From: Virgibacillus natechei
GTDB lineage: Bacteria > Bacillota > Bacilli > Bacillales > Amphibacillaceae
Length of the DNA stretch: 64,000 nucleotides
Direction of reading: 5' to 3'
Assembly: GCF_026013645.1 (NCBI RefSeq)
Contig: NZ_CP110224.1
Location: 1,736,001 to 1,800,000, forward strand
The position numbers and the translations under genes were made by a program. This document shows, in pieces, positions 54,161-63,458 of this stretch. The stretch's first letter is position 1; each line of letters begins with the position of its first letter. Below the pieces are notes generated by a model that was not told the DNA's origin, did no database searches, and saw nothing but the letters and a program-made list of their open reading frames with translations.

Positions 54161-55687
54161 GTGGATTATGTAATTGAAATGCTAAACATACGTAAAGAAT
54201 TCCCTGGTGTTGTTGCGAATGATGACATAACAATACAATTAAAAAAAGGTGAAATTCACGCGTTGTTGGGCGAAAATGGAGCTGGAAAGTCGACGTTGAT
54301 GAATGTACTTTTTGGTTTATACCAACCGGAAAAAGGCGAAATTCGTGTCAGAGGTGAAAAGGTACATATTACGGATCCAAACGTTGCAAATGACTTGGGA
54401 ATTGGAATGGTCCATCAGCATTTCATGTTAGTAGAACCTTTTACTGTAACACAAAATATCATTCTGGGTAGTGAACCTAAAAAAAATGGGAAGATTGATA
54501 TAAAAAAAGCAGAAAGAGATGTTCAAGCATTATCAGACCAGTATGGACTAAAAGTTGATGCAAGAGCAAAAATAAGTGATATCTCTGTAGGCATGCAACA
54601 ACGTGTGGAAATACTGAAAACGCTTTATCGAGGAACAGAAGTATTGATTTTAGATGAACCTACGGCTGTTTTAACCCCCCAGGAAATTATTGAATTAATG
54701 GATATTATGGAATCGTTAATTGCAGAAGGCAAATCTATTATTCTAATTACACATAAATTAAAAGAAATTATGAAGGCATGTGATCGTTGTACGGTTATTC
54801 GTAAAGGGGCAGGTGTGGATACCCTGAATGTAGCAGATACTACTGTCACAGAGCTTTCATCTCTCATGGTTGGTCGAGAGGTTAGTTTTAAATCCAATAA
54901 AACACCTGCGAGTCCTCAGGAAACTGTTCTTAAGGTTGAAAATCTAGTTGTTAAAGATTCTAGGAAAGTAGATATGTTAAAAGGTCTGAACCTTGAAGTA
55001 CGTGCTGGTGAAATACTCGGGATAGCAGGGGTTGATGGTAACGGGCAATCCGAGCTAGTGGAAGCAATAACTGGATTAATAAAATCTGAAAAAGGTTCCA
55101 TCCATTTAAAGAATAAAACGATAAAAAACTTACCACCTCGTAAAATTACCGAAAGTGGTATTGCTCATATCCCTCAGGATCGTCATAAATTTGGGCTGGT
55201 ACTTGATTTTCCAATCGGGGAGAATCTGGCTTTACAAAATTATTATCAAAAACCATACTCCAATAAAAAAGTATTGAATTATAAAGAAATTTATGAAAAT
55301 GCAGAGAAACTAATTGGAGAATATGATATCCGAACTCCCAGTGCATACACACTTGCTAGAGCATTATCAGGTGGGAACCAGCAAAAAGCAATAATTGCTC
55401 GCGAAGTGGATCGTTCACCAGATTTATTAATTGCAGCTCAGCCTACAAGAGGCTTGGATGTTGGGGCTATTGAATTTATTCATAATAAATTAATCGAAGA
55501 AAGAGATAAAGGAAGGGCTATTTTATTAGTCTCTTTTGAACTAGACGAGATATTTGACGTTAGTGATCGAATTGCTGTGATTTTTGATGGAGAAATTGTA
55601 GCAGATCTGAAACCGGAGGAAACAACTGAACAAGAGCTAGGCCTTTTAATGGCAGGAAGCAAGAAAGAAAAGGTTGGTGGAGAATAA
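54161..55687 (+). CDS. nupO: nucleoside ABC transporter ATPase (NupO-type)
   Basis: A 508-residue double-ABC ATPase. The first domain is complete: Walker A GENGAGKSTL, signature ISVGMQQRVEILK, Walker B LILDEPTAVL. The second has a degenerate Walker A (GVDGNGQSEL), signature ALSGGNQQKAI, and a Walker B lacking the catalytic Glu (LLIAAQPTRG). Such asymmetry is normal for this carbohydrate/nucleoside class. The GTG start with AAAGGAG is well spaced. It overlaps the permease by one base. B. subtilis NupO (YufO) is 510 residues. Confidence 0.92.
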   Translation: MDYVIEMLNIRKEFPGVVANDDITIQLKKGEIHALLGENGAGKSTLMNVLFGLYQPEKGEIRVRGEKVHITDPNVANDLGIGMVHQHFMLVEPFTVTQNIILGSEPKKNGKIDIKKAERDVQALSDQYGLKVDARAKISDISVGMQQRVEILKTLYRGTEVLILDEPTAVLTPQEIIELMDIMESLIAEGKSIILITHKLKEIMKACDRCTVIRKGAGVDTLNVADTTVTELSSLMVGREVSFKSNKTPASPQETVLKVENLVVKDSRKVDMLKGLNLEVRAGEILGIAGVDGNGQSELVEAITGLIKSEKGSIHLKNKTIKNLPPRKITESGIAHIPQDRHKFGLVLDFPIGENLALQNYYQKPYSNKKVLNYKEIYENAEKLIGEYDIRTPSAYTLARALSGGNQQKAIIAREVDRSPDLLIAAQPTRGLDVGAIEFIHNKLIEERDKGRAILLVSFELDEIFDVSDRIAVIFDGEIVADLKPEETTEQELGLLMAGSKKEKVGGE

Positions 55688-56733
55688 TGACTTCAAATAA
55701 AATGTTTAATATCCTTGTTCCACTAATCTCTATTTTTATTGGTTTGTTTGCGGGTGCCATTATTATGTTGGTTTTTGGTTATAATCCGATCGAAGGTTAT
55801 GTAGCATTATGGCATGGTGCGTTTGGTGATTTGTACTTTATCGGTGAAACAATCCGTCAAGCCACGCCATATATACTAACTGGTCTTGCAGTTGCCTTTG
55901 CTTTTCGAGCTGGCTTATTTAATATAGGTGCAGAAGGACAGGTTTTTGTTGGTTGGATTGCAGCTGTGTGGATTGGTACTACAATGGATGCACCAATGTA
56001 TATTCACTTACCTGTAGCAATAATTGTTGCAGCGGTTGCTGGTGCTTTGTGGGGATTCATTCCTGGATTATTAAAAGCAAGACTGGGCGTGCATGAAGTT
56101 ATTGTAACAATTATGTTGAATTATGTAGCCCTATATAGCTCAAATGCTATCGTACGAACTGTCCTATCTAATAACGAGGATAGGACGGAGAATGTTGCTC
56201 CCTCAGCTTCACTCGCATCGGATTGGTTACAAGAATTAACTTATTTCTCACGTATGCATTATGGAATATTAATTGCTTTATTTGCAGCGGTTATAATGTG
56301 GTTTATTATCGAAAGGACAACGATTGGATACGAACTCAAATCCGTTGGCTATAATAAACATGCATCAAAATATGCAGGAATGAGTGTTAAACGGAATATT
56401 ATATTAGCAATGGTTATTTCGGGAGCGTTTGCAGGGTTAGCTGGTTCCATGGAAGGATTGGGAACATTTCAGCATATGACAACCCAAAGTGGCTTTACGA
56501 ACTTAGGGTTTGATGGAATAGCGGTTGCTTTGCTAGGGGCAAATACAGCCCTGGGTGTTGTACTGGCCGCACTCTTATTTGGCGCATTGAAAGTAGGCGC
56601 TTTAAATATGCCGACTGAATCTGGAGTACCTAATGAATTAGTAGATATTATTATTGCGTTAATCATTTTCTCTGTAGCTTCCAGTTATATCATTCGCCTG
56701 CTTATACTTCGCTTTAAAAAGGAGGGAAAATAA
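55687..56733 (+). CDS. nupP: nucleoside ABC transporter permease (NupP-type)
   Basis: A 348-residue BPD_transp_2-family permease with about eight to ten membrane segments. It shows AFRAGLFNIGAEGQVFVGW and GFDGIAVALLGANTALGVV, the hallmarks of BMP-linked permeases. The GGTGGAGAA ribosome site lies in the ATPase gene, and the ATG overlaps its stop. It pairs with the next gene to form the heterodimeric channel. The substrate is inferred as guanosine or related nucleosides from the NupNOPQ system. Confidence 0.92.
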   Translation: MTSNKMFNILVPLISIFIGLFAGAIIMLVFGYNPIEGYVALWHGAFGDLYFIGETIRQATPYILTGLAVAFAFRAGLFNIGAEGQVFVGWIAAVWIGTTMDAPMYIHLPVAIIVAAVAGALWGFIPGLLKARLGVHEVIVTIMLNYVALYSSNAIVRTVLSNNEDRTENVAPSASLASDWLQELTYFSRMHYGILIALFAAVIMWFIIERTTIGYELKSVGYNKHASKYAGMSVKRNIILAMVISGAFAGLAGSMEGLGTFQHMTTQSGFTNLGFDGIAVALLGANTALGVVLAALLFGALKVGALNMPTESGVPNELVDIIIALIIFSVASSYIIRLLILRFKKEGK

Positions 56734-57693
56734 ATGGGGTTTGTTGATCTATTACAATCTATTATTCCACCAGCACTTTTCTTTTCAGCACCTCTTATAT
56801 TTACAGCGTTAGGCGGAGTATTTAGTGAACGATCTGGAGTTGTAAACATTGGTTTAGAAGGTTTAATGATCATGGGTGCGTTTGTCGGCATCGTGTTTAA
56901 TCTAACGTTCGCAGATGTCTTTGGTGCATGGACACCATGGGTATCCATTATTGTTGCTACCATTGTTGGAGCGATATTTTCAATTATTCATGCAGTGGCT
57001 TCTGTATCTTTTAGAGCTAATCAAGTTGTTAGTGGTGTAGCAGTAAATTTCTTGGCACTAGGTTTGGGTGTTTTCCTTACGAAACAATTTTATGGAAAGG
57101 GTCAGACTGATATGGTTTCAGAACCATTTTATACGACGAACATTCCGTTATTAGCTAACATCCCAATTATTGGACCGATATTTTTTCAGAATATATATGT
57201 CTCATCATATCTTGCGATTGTATTAGCTTTTGTAGCATGGTATGTACTTTACAAGACCCCATTTGGATTACGTCTACGTGCAGTTGGGGAACATCCAATG
57301 GCCGCTGATACAAATGGTATTAATGTTTCTAGAATGCGCTATATAGCTGTTATTATTTCTGGAGCATTAGGAGGTTTGGGTGGTTCTGTATTTGCTTTGA
57401 CAATCGCCCTAAACTTTTCCCATGCAACGATTGTTGGCCAGGGATTTATGGCACTAGCAGCTGTTATCTTTGGTAAATGGCATCCGCTGGGAGCGATGGG
57501 CGCCGCATTATTCTTTGGCTTTGCCCAAAGTTTAAGTGTTATTGGAGGAGGTATTCCTCTTCTGGCAGATGTACCTCAGGTCTACTTATTAATTGCACCG
57601 TACGTTCTAACCATTCTTGCTTTAGCAGGATTTATCGGACGTGCAGAGGCACCGAGAGCAAATGGAGAGCCCTATATTAAAGGCAGTAGATAA
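56734..57693 (+). CDS. nupQ: nucleoside ABC transporter permease (NupQ-type)
   Basis: A 319-residue second permease with GVFSERSGVVNIGLEGLMIM and GQGFMALAAVIFGKWHPLG motifs and about eight membrane segments. It starts immediately after the nupP stop, with AAGGAGGG inside the end of that gene. The unit of binding protein, ATPase and two permeases is complete and ends at a strong terminator. Confidence 0.92.
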   Translation: MGFVDLLQSIIPPALFFSAPLIFTALGGVFSERSGVVNIGLEGLMIMGAFVGIVFNLTFADVFGAWTPWVSIIVATIVGAIFSIIHAVASVSFRANQVVSGVAVNFLALGLGVFLTKQFYGKGQTDMVSEPFYTTNIPLLANIPIIGPIFFQNIYVSSYLAIVLAFVAWYVLYKTPFGLRLRAVGEHPMAADTNGINVSRMRYIAVIISGALGGLGGSVFALTIALNFSHATIVGQGFMALAAVIFGKWHPLGAMGAALFFGFAQSLSVIGGGIPLLADVPQVYLLIAPYVLTILALAGFIGRAEAPRANGEPYIKGSR

Positions 57694-57702
57694 GCGATAT
57701 TT

Positions 57703-57742
57703 AACTGACTTGTTGTCTAATAATAGCAAGTCAGTTTTTTTT
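57703..57742 (+). terminator. rho-independent terminator after nupQ
   Basis: AACTGACTTG (57703-57712) pairs with CAAGTCAGTT (57727-57736), followed by eight T. Confidence 0.9.
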
Positions 57743-57813
57743 CGTCTATAATGGATTACAAATGGTAAATATGTGCAGGATAAAGGTGATTATGTAGTAT
57801 TGGAGGATGTTCA

Positions 57814-59112
57814 ATGAATAAAGTTGAGGAAAAAGTAGTAAATGAAAATGGGATGAATATCCATTTTATTCAAAGCAACAAATTTAAAACAATTAATATA
57901 GTAGCTAAATTTAAATCTCCATTGGAACGTGAGACGATAACTAATAGAGCTTTACTTCCTTATATTTTGAAACAAGGAACAAAAAGTTACCCAAGCAGGC
58001 AGAATCTACAGTTGAAGTTAGATGATTTATATGGTGCAGTACTTTCAATTGATGGAGCAAAAAAAGGTGAAAATCACATTATCAGTTTCCGTTTGGAGCT
58101 GGCAAATGAAAAGTATATCCCGGAAGAATCCTCTATACTTGAAGAGGGTATTTCATTATTTAGTGAACTTTTATTTCAACCAAATGTTTCCAACAATGCT
58201 TTTGAGGAAGCTGCATTCAATCGGGAAAAAGATACATTAAAACAGAAGATGAACGCCATAAAAGATAATAAAATGAGTTTTGCAAATATGCGTCTAATCG
58301 ATGAAATGTGCGAAGGAGAACCTTACCAATTACATGTACATGGATATGAAGAAGATCTTCGGTCCGTAACAGCTGAAACATTATATGATTATTATAAATC
58401 GATGCTTACAGAAGATATGTTGGATATCTATGTACTAGGTGACTTTGACGAAGCAGACGCAAAAGAAAAACTAATAAAATCGATGAAACGAAAAGAAGAA
58501 AAACCAAAATCAGAAGAGGCACAGCAAAACAAATCAGAAAGAAAACAAATAGATGAGCCTAAAGAAATAATAGAAGAGCAAAAGATTCAACAGGCAAAAC
58601 TGCATATCGGCTATCGGACAAATGCTACAGTTCGAGATCAAGATTATTATGCTTTGCAGGTATTCAATGGAATGTTCGGAGGGTTTCCGAGTTCGAAATT
58701 ATTTATCAACGTAAGAGAAAAGAACAGCCTCGCTTATTATGCTGCATCGCGACTTGAAAGTCATAAAGGGTTGTTATTGGTCTTAAGTGGTATTGCACCG
58801 AATGATTTTGAAAAGGCCAGGGATATTATTAAAGAGCAAATGAGTGCTATGAAAGCCGGAGATTTTACGGATACAGAATTAAATGAGACGAAAGAATTAG
58901 TAGTAAATCAGCTGTTGGAAATAATGGATAATCCACAAGGTATGATTGAGCTTCTATACCAGCAAGTACTGGCCGACAAAGAAATGAAACCTGATCAACT
59001 AATCGCCAATATTAAAAAAGTGACGAAAGATGATGTTTTAAATGTTGCAGGTAACATTGAAGAAGATACCGTTTATTTATTAACAAGTGAGGGAGGAAAT
59101 TCTAATGAATAA
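57814..59112 (+). CDS. ymfF: M16-like protein YmfF (non-catalytic partner)
   Basis: A 432-residue M16 peptidase-fold protein. The N-terminal region, where HxxEH should be, reads LLPYILKQGTKSYPS, so the zinc site is absent. The second half resembles other M16 partners (QVFNGMFGGFPSSKLFINVRE). It is followed with an eight-base overlap by ymfH, which has the zinc site. By analogy with other heterodimeric M16 pairs the two likely form one protease (inference). A charged linker spans about 228-260. GGAGG SD. Confidence 0.9.
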   Translation: MNKVEEKVVNENGMNIHFIQSNKFKTINIVAKFKSPLERETITNRALLPYILKQGTKSYPSRQNLQLKLDDLYGAVLSIDGAKKGENHIISFRLELANEKYIPEESSILEEGISLFSELLFQPNVSNNAFEEAAFNREKDTLKQKMNAIKDNKMSFANMRLIDEMCEGEPYQLHVHGYEEDLRSVTAETLYDYYKSMLTEDMLDIYVLGDFDEADAKEKLIKSMKRKEEKPKSEEAQQNKSERKQIDEPKEIIEEQKIQQAKLHIGYRTNATVRDQDYYALQVFNGMFGGFPSSKLFINVREKNSLAYYAASRLESHKGLLLVLSGIAPNDFEKARDIIKEQMSAMKAGDFTDTELNETKELVVNQLLEIMDNPQGMIELLYQQVLADKEMKPDQLIANIKKVTKDDVLNVAGNIEEDTVYLLTSEGGNSNE

Positions 59113-60388
59113 ACAAACGTACAATGATATGGATGAAACCATCTATACAGAAACGCTAGATAATGGTTTAACCGTTTTTTTGCTACCGAAGCAGGAAATG
59201 TCTAAAACATATGGTGTGTTCTCTACAGATTATGGTTCCATCGATCAAAGGTTCGTTCCGATTAAAGAAAATGAGACAACCACTGTACCTGAAGGTATCG
59301 CCCATTTCTTAGAGCACAAACTGTTTGAAAAAGAAGATCGAGATGTTTTTGCTGATTTTGCAAAACAAGCTGCTTCTCCAAATGCTTTTACATCATTTAC
59401 AAAAACAGCTTATTTATTTGCTGCTACAAATCATATCGAAAAGAATGTAGAAACACTGATTGATTTCGTTCAAGATCCCTATTTTTCAGAGGAATCAGTT
59501 GAAAAGGAAAAAGGAATTATTGCTCAAGAAATTAATATGTTTGATGATGAACCAGATTCGCAATCTTTTATGGGAACGATTAAAGCTATGTTTGAAAAAC
59601 ACCCTGTAAACATAGATATTGCAGGAACAGTCAAATCAATCAACACGATCACAAAAGATGATCTGTATACGTGCTATAATACATTTTATCATCCGGCAAA
59701 TATGACGTTATTTATTGCTGGAAACTTTGATGCGGAGAGTATGATGAACTTAATTCAAACGAATCAGCAATCAAAAGAATTTGAGGAAATGGATACTATA
59801 GAACGAGAGCTTCCAGATGAACCAGCTGAAGTGGCTAAGAAGGAGAATAAAATTTCCATGCCAGTATCTATTCCGAAATGTACCGTTGGAATAAAGGAAT
59901 CGTCTTCTGAGTTAAAAGGTGAAGCATTTTTAAAGAAGGACTTATTACAAAGTATGATAATGGATCATTATTTTTCAAAAGGTGGATCATTTTATCAGAA
60001 GCTATATAGTGAAAACCTTATTGATGGAAGTTTTTACTTTGAAACGAATTTAGAAAAGAGTTTTGGCTATTCCCTGATAGGGAGTAATACGGAAAACCCT
60101 GATGATTTTGCAGAAAAAGTTAAAGCGTTATTGAAGTCCACAGCTTCAGATTCACTTTCCAGCGAAGAATTCGAACGTATGAAGAAAAAGAAGGTTGGTC
60201 AGTTATTAAGAGCAATGAATTCGTTGGAATTTATAGCGAACAAATATGTTGATTACCATACATTGGATATAGATCTATTTGACGTACTCCCAACGCTGCA
60301 AGCTATAACGCTTGATGAAGTAAATGATTTCTTGCAGGATTGGATAAAAGAAGACCGTTTAGCTGTATGTAAAATAGCTGCAGAGTAA
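59105..60388 (+). CDS. ymfH: M16-family zinc protease YmfH
   Basis: A 427-residue M16 peptidase. The zinc motif HFLEH is at residues 67-71, in GIAHFLEHKLFEKED, and the downstream Glu lies in EKEKGIIAQEINMFDDE (about 136-152). ATG 59105 follows GAGGGAGGAAA within ymfF, and the upstream GTG overlaps that site. It is the probable catalytic partner of YmfF. In B. subtilis the pair lies in the same order before ymfI. Confidence 0.92.
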   Translation: MNKQTYNDMDETIYTETLDNGLTVFLLPKQEMSKTYGVFSTDYGSIDQRFVPIKENETTTVPEGIAHFLEHKLFEKEDRDVFADFAKQAASPNAFTSFTKTAYLFAATNHIEKNVETLIDFVQDPYFSEESVEKEKGIIAQEINMFDDEPDSQSFMGTIKAMFEKHPVNIDIAGTVKSINTITKDDLYTCYNTFYHPANMTLFIAGNFDAESMMNLIQTNQQSKEFEEMDTIERELPDEPAEVAKKENKISMPVSIPKCTVGIKESSSELKGEAFLKKDLLQSMIMDHYFSKGGSFYQKLYSENLIDGSFYFETNLEKSFGYSLIGSNTENPDDFAEKVKALLKSTASDSLSSEEFERMKKKKVGQLLRAMNSLEFIANKYVDYHTLDIDLFDVLPTLQAITLDEVNDFLQDWIKEDRLAVCKIAAE

Positions 60389-60398
60389 GGAGAACCGT

Positions 60399-61118
60399 AT
60401 GGGGGAAAACGTATTAATTATCGGGGCAAGCGGAGATATAGGCCTTGCGATAGCAGATCAGCTTGCAAGCGAAGGGTATCAATTATTGCTTCATTATAAT
60501 AAAAACAGAAAGAGGATCGACGATTTCAAGAATATGCTTGAAAAAGAATGTCTGCTTACTGTCATACAAGCAAATTTAAGTAATGATGAAGAGATTAAAA
60601 AATTATTGAACCAACTGGTATTTCCAGTGGATTACATTATTTTTGCAAGCGGGGCGGCACATTATGGGTTATTTCAGGATACAAAAGAACAAGTTATGGA
60701 TGACATGCTCACATTACATGTAAAAGCGCCGTGGATGATTACACAATATTTATTACCAACCATGATTCAAAAAAATACAGGTAAAATTATTGTCATTACG
60801 TCGTTATGGGGAGATATAGGTGCAAGTAATGAAGTAGTTTACTCTACCGTGAAAGGAGCACAAAATAGCTTTGTAAAAGCTTTAGCAAAAGAGATCGCCC
60901 CTTCCGGAATTTCTGTAAATGCTATTAGTCCGGGCTATATTGAAACGAAAATGAATAATCACTTAGCTGATGATGAAAAAGCAGCACTCATTTCTGAAAT
61001 TCCAATCAATCGTGCTGGGTTGCCCAGTGAAGTAGCGCATACAGTTCGTTTTTTATTGGACCAGCGCTCCAGTTATATTCAAGGTGAGATAATAAATATG
61101 AACGGTGCTTGGAAGTAA
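60399..61118 (+). CDS. ymfI: short-chain dehydrogenase YmfI
   Basis: A 239-residue classical SDR. The cofactor loop is GASGDIG (about 9-15), the catalytic triad members are Ser135 (ITSLWGDIG) and Tyr148/Lys152 (YSTVK), and NAISPGYIETKMN is the C-terminal motif. The family relative is FabG-like, but the substrate is unknown. AAGGAG SD ten bases after ymfH, so it is co-transcribed with the proteases. Confidence 0.92.
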   Translation: MGENVLIIGASGDIGLAIADQLASEGYQLLLHYNKNRKRIDDFKNMLEKECLLTVIQANLSNDEEIKKLLNQLVFPVDYIIFASGAAHYGLFQDTKEQVMDDMLTLHVKAPWMITQYLLPTMIQKNTGKIIVITSLWGDIGASNEVVYSTVKGAQNSFVKALAKEIAPSGISVNAISPGYIETKMNNHLADDEKAALISEIPINRAGLPSEVAHTVRFLLDQRSSYIQGEIINMNGAWK

Positions 61119-61197
61119 ATATTAATCCCCTTCTTTCATGTATAAATGAAGAAGAAATTCAAATACTATTCATGAAGTAATGGAAGGAGGCATATAT

Positions 61198-61458
61198 ATG
61201 TCAGTTCTTGATAATTTTGATTCATGGAAAGGTTTCTTAGCTAGTAAACTTGATCAGGCACAGCAGCAGGGAATGAGCGATCAAACGGTCTCCACTCTAG
61301 CTGAAGAGGTAGGAGATTACCTTGCCGCTAATGTAGATGCAAAGAATGAGGAAGAGGCAGTGCTAAGAGAACTCTGGAATGCCGCTTCTGAAGATGAACA
61401 ACAGGCACTTGCTAATACAATGATCAAGATGGTGAAAAGTCAAGGAAATACAAATTAA
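61198..61458 (+). CDS. ymfJ: DUF3243 protein YmfJ
   Basis: An 86-residue all-helical acidic protein with NFDSWKGFLASKLDQAQQQG and LRELWNAASEDEQQALANTM, matching the YmfJ/DUF3243 family. The function is unknown. ATG 61198 follows GGAAGGAGG; an ATG at 61180 overlaps this SD. It is flanked by ymfI and ymfK as in B. subtilis. Confidence 0.9.
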   Translation: MSVLDNFDSWKGFLASKLDQAQQQGMSDQTVSTLAEEVGDYLAANVDAKNEEEAVLRELWNAASEDEQQALANTMIKMVKSQGNTN

Positions 61459-61471
61459 TTTCTTTAATGAT

Positions 61472-61498
61472 GAAGAAGCTGTAAAACGCAGCTTCTTT
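61472..61498 (+). terminator. hairpin after ymfJ
   Basis: GAAGAAGCTG (61472-61481) pairs with CAGCTTCTTT (61489-61498), with a short T tail beyond. Confidence 0.7.
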
Positions 61499-61513
61499 AC
61501 TTTTATCGGATAA

Positions 61514-61554
61514 CGAATAACAACATCCCCCCACTAAATGTAGTTTTACTTTAT
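61514..61554. repeat. short dispersed repeat, copy 3
   Basis: AATAACAACATCCCCCCACT then AAATGTAGTTTTACTTTAT resembles the copies at 49201-49237 and 51706-51743. All three lie just downstream of a gene in the + orientation. The region up to ymfK is otherwise AT-rich leader. Confidence 0.5.
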
Positions 61555-61665
61555 ACAGGTGAATCGCTTTTCACTGAACAGAAAATCATTTATTATGTAA
61601 TATAGATATATTGTTTGCCTTTATATGTTAATATTAATACAGTATGCAATAAAAGGAGCTTTTTT

Positions 61666-62460
61666 ATGGAAAAAACAGAATGGTACCTTGAATATGAAAT
61701 TCAACATAACCGTCCTGGATTACTTGGTGATATATCTTCTTTATTAGGGATGTTATCCATTAATATTATAATGATAAATGGAATTGAGAATTCACGAAGA
61801 GGAATACTCATTCTCTCCAAATATGATGAGAATATCGCTCGTTTAAAGTCAATATTAGAAACAATGACTACGATTAGGGTAACGAAGATACGTAAACCAA
61901 GGCTATTTGATAAACTAGCTGTACGACATGGAAAGTATTTACACAGGGATACAAATGACCGAAAAACAATTCGTTTTGTTCGAAATGAATTAGGATTATT
62001 AGTAGATTTTATGGCAGAAATTTATAAAAAAGAAGAGCATAAATTAATTGGTATTCGCGGAATGCCGCGGGTAGGGAAAACTGAATCTGTTGTTGCTGCG
62101 AGTGTTTCGGCAAATAAACACTGGTTATTCGTATCTAGTACACTACTGAAACAAACTGTACGCAGTCAATTAATTGAAGGAGAACATGACCCCAATAATA
62201 TTTATATTATTGATGGTGTTCTGTCAAAAAGACAAATAGATGATGAAAAGCATTGGCAATTAATTAGGGAAATTATGCAACTTCCATCTATCAAAGTTGT
62301 AGAGCATCCAGATATATTTGTGCAAGCAACACAATATACAATTGATGATTTCGATTACATTATTGAGTTGCGCAGTCATGAAAATGAAGAAATTACATAC
62401 GAACCAATAGAAAGACAAGAATTTACTCAAAATGACGGTTTTTCCATGTTTGATTTTTAG
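61666..62460 (+). CDS. ymfK: YmfK-family protein (ACT-like plus P-loop-like, DUF3388)
   Basis: A 264-residue protein. The N-terminus (about 1-75) resembles an ACT/amino-acid-binding fold (HNRPGLLGDISSLLGMLSIN). The rest carries a P-loop-like GIRGMPRVGKTESV (about 130-143) and IYIIDGVLSK, consistent with the DUF3388 family. The function is unknown. ATG 61666 follows AAAAGGAG, and earlier in-frame starts lack an SD. An ATPase or ligand-sensing role is inference from the motifs. It directly precedes rodZ. Confidence 0.88.
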   Translation: MEKTEWYLEYEIQHNRPGLLGDISSLLGMLSINIIMINGIENSRRGILILSKYDENIARLKSILETMTTIRVTKIRKPRLFDKLAVRHGKYLHRDTNDRKTIRFVRNELGLLVDFMAEIYKKEEHKLIGIRGMPRVGKTESVVAASVSANKHWLFVSSTLLKQTVRSQLIEGEHDPNNIYIIDGVLSKRQIDDEKHWQLIREIMQLPSIKVVEHPDIFVQATQYTIDDFDYIIELRSHENEEITYEPIERQEFTQNDGFSMFDF

Positions 62461-62477
62461 AATAGGCGGTGTTATAT

Positions 62478-63380
62478 ATGGAATTAGGAGAAAGGCTACG
62501 TGAGGCTAGAGAAGCAAAAAACATATCATTGGATAGTTTACAGGAATCGACAAAAATACAAAAAAGATATTTAGCTGCTATAGAAGAAGGCAATTTTGAT
62601 ATACTTCCAGGGAAGTTTTATGCTAGAGCCTTTATCAAGGAATATGCTAACGCTGTTGGTATAGATCCAAATGATGTTTTAGAAGAATATAAGGAAGATA
62701 TTCCCAAAACGGAAAATGAAAAAGATGTGCAGTATACACGAATACAACGGACGCGAAAAGAAAACAATACAGAAAAGAACCCAGCTATATTCTCACTTAT
62801 GCCCACAATAATCGTCGTAATATTAGTAATCGGTATCATTTTGGCAGCATTTTTTTTCTATCAACAAGCGTCCTCTGATGAGGATGAGAGCATAACGCAA
62901 GGGGAACAAAATGATAATGAAGTTATTATAACGAACCCTGATGACGAGAATGGAACAGAAGAAGATGATGAGTCAAATGAAGCATCAGAGGACATAGAAG
63001 ATACGCCGTCAGAAGAGGAGGAGGAAGAACAGCCTCAAGCTGAATTTAATTTGACGGAGGAAGGTAGTGGAACAGTACCTGTATCTACTTTTGAATTAAA
63101 TAACGTGGGCGAAGAGCTCTCACTAGTTATGGAAGCAGATGGAAGCTCATGGGTGAGCATAACAAATGAAAATGAAGAAGTTTTGTATACAGATACGTTA
63201 ACGGAGGAAGATTCACCTTTAGAATTAGACCTAACGGGTGAAGATAGAATTGAGTTTAATATTGGCTATACACCAAATATTCAAATTATGATGAACGATG
63301 TTGAATTAGAATATGCGGTTGATCCTGATGATCGAGATCATCAAAGAATATGGGTAGACATCAACAGCGAAACCGAATAA
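62478..63380 (+). CDS. rodZ: cell-shape protein RodZ (YmfM)
   Basis: A 300-residue RodZ. The N-terminal HTH_25 domain (about 1-70; GERLREAREAKNISLDSLQ) contacts MreB. A basic juxtamembrane stretch, one membrane segment (about 108-128) and a strongly acidic linker (about 130-190) follow, then a C-terminal beta domain (DUF4115, about 200-295; GSSWVSITNENEEVLY). It links the cytoskeleton to wall synthesis. ATG 62478 has AGGCGGTG upstream. Confidence 0.93.
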   Translation: MELGERLREAREAKNISLDSLQESTKIQKRYLAAIEEGNFDILPGKFYARAFIKEYANAVGIDPNDVLEEYKEDIPKTENEKDVQYTRIQRTRKENNTEKNPAIFSLMPTIIVVILVIGIILAAFFFYQQASSDEDESITQGEQNDNEVIITNPDDENGTEEDDESNEASEDIEDTPSEEEEEEQPQAEFNLTEEGSGTVPVSTFELNNVGEELSLVMEADGSSWVSITNENEEVLYTDTLTEEDSPLELDLTGEDRIEFNIGYTPNIQIMMNDVELEYAVDPDDRDHQRIWVDINSETE

Positions 63381-63387
63381 TGCTTAT

Positions 63388-63423
63388 AAACCCTTCCCTA
63401 CATGTATGGTGGAAGGGTTTTAT
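63388..63423 (+). terminator. rho-independent terminator after rodZ
   Basis: AACCCTTCC (63389-63397) pairs with GGAAGGGTT (63411-63419), followed by TTTAT. The loop region can add further pairs (CTACATGTATGG). Confidence 0.8.
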
Positions 63424-63458
63424 ACCTTGGAAGATAGGAAATAGGAGGATATGACGTC

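Noticed and set aside
55381..55480. Missing Walker B glutamate in the second ATPase domain of NupO as a defect
   Set aside because: A degenerate second nucleotide-binding domain is normal in this double-ABC transporter class.
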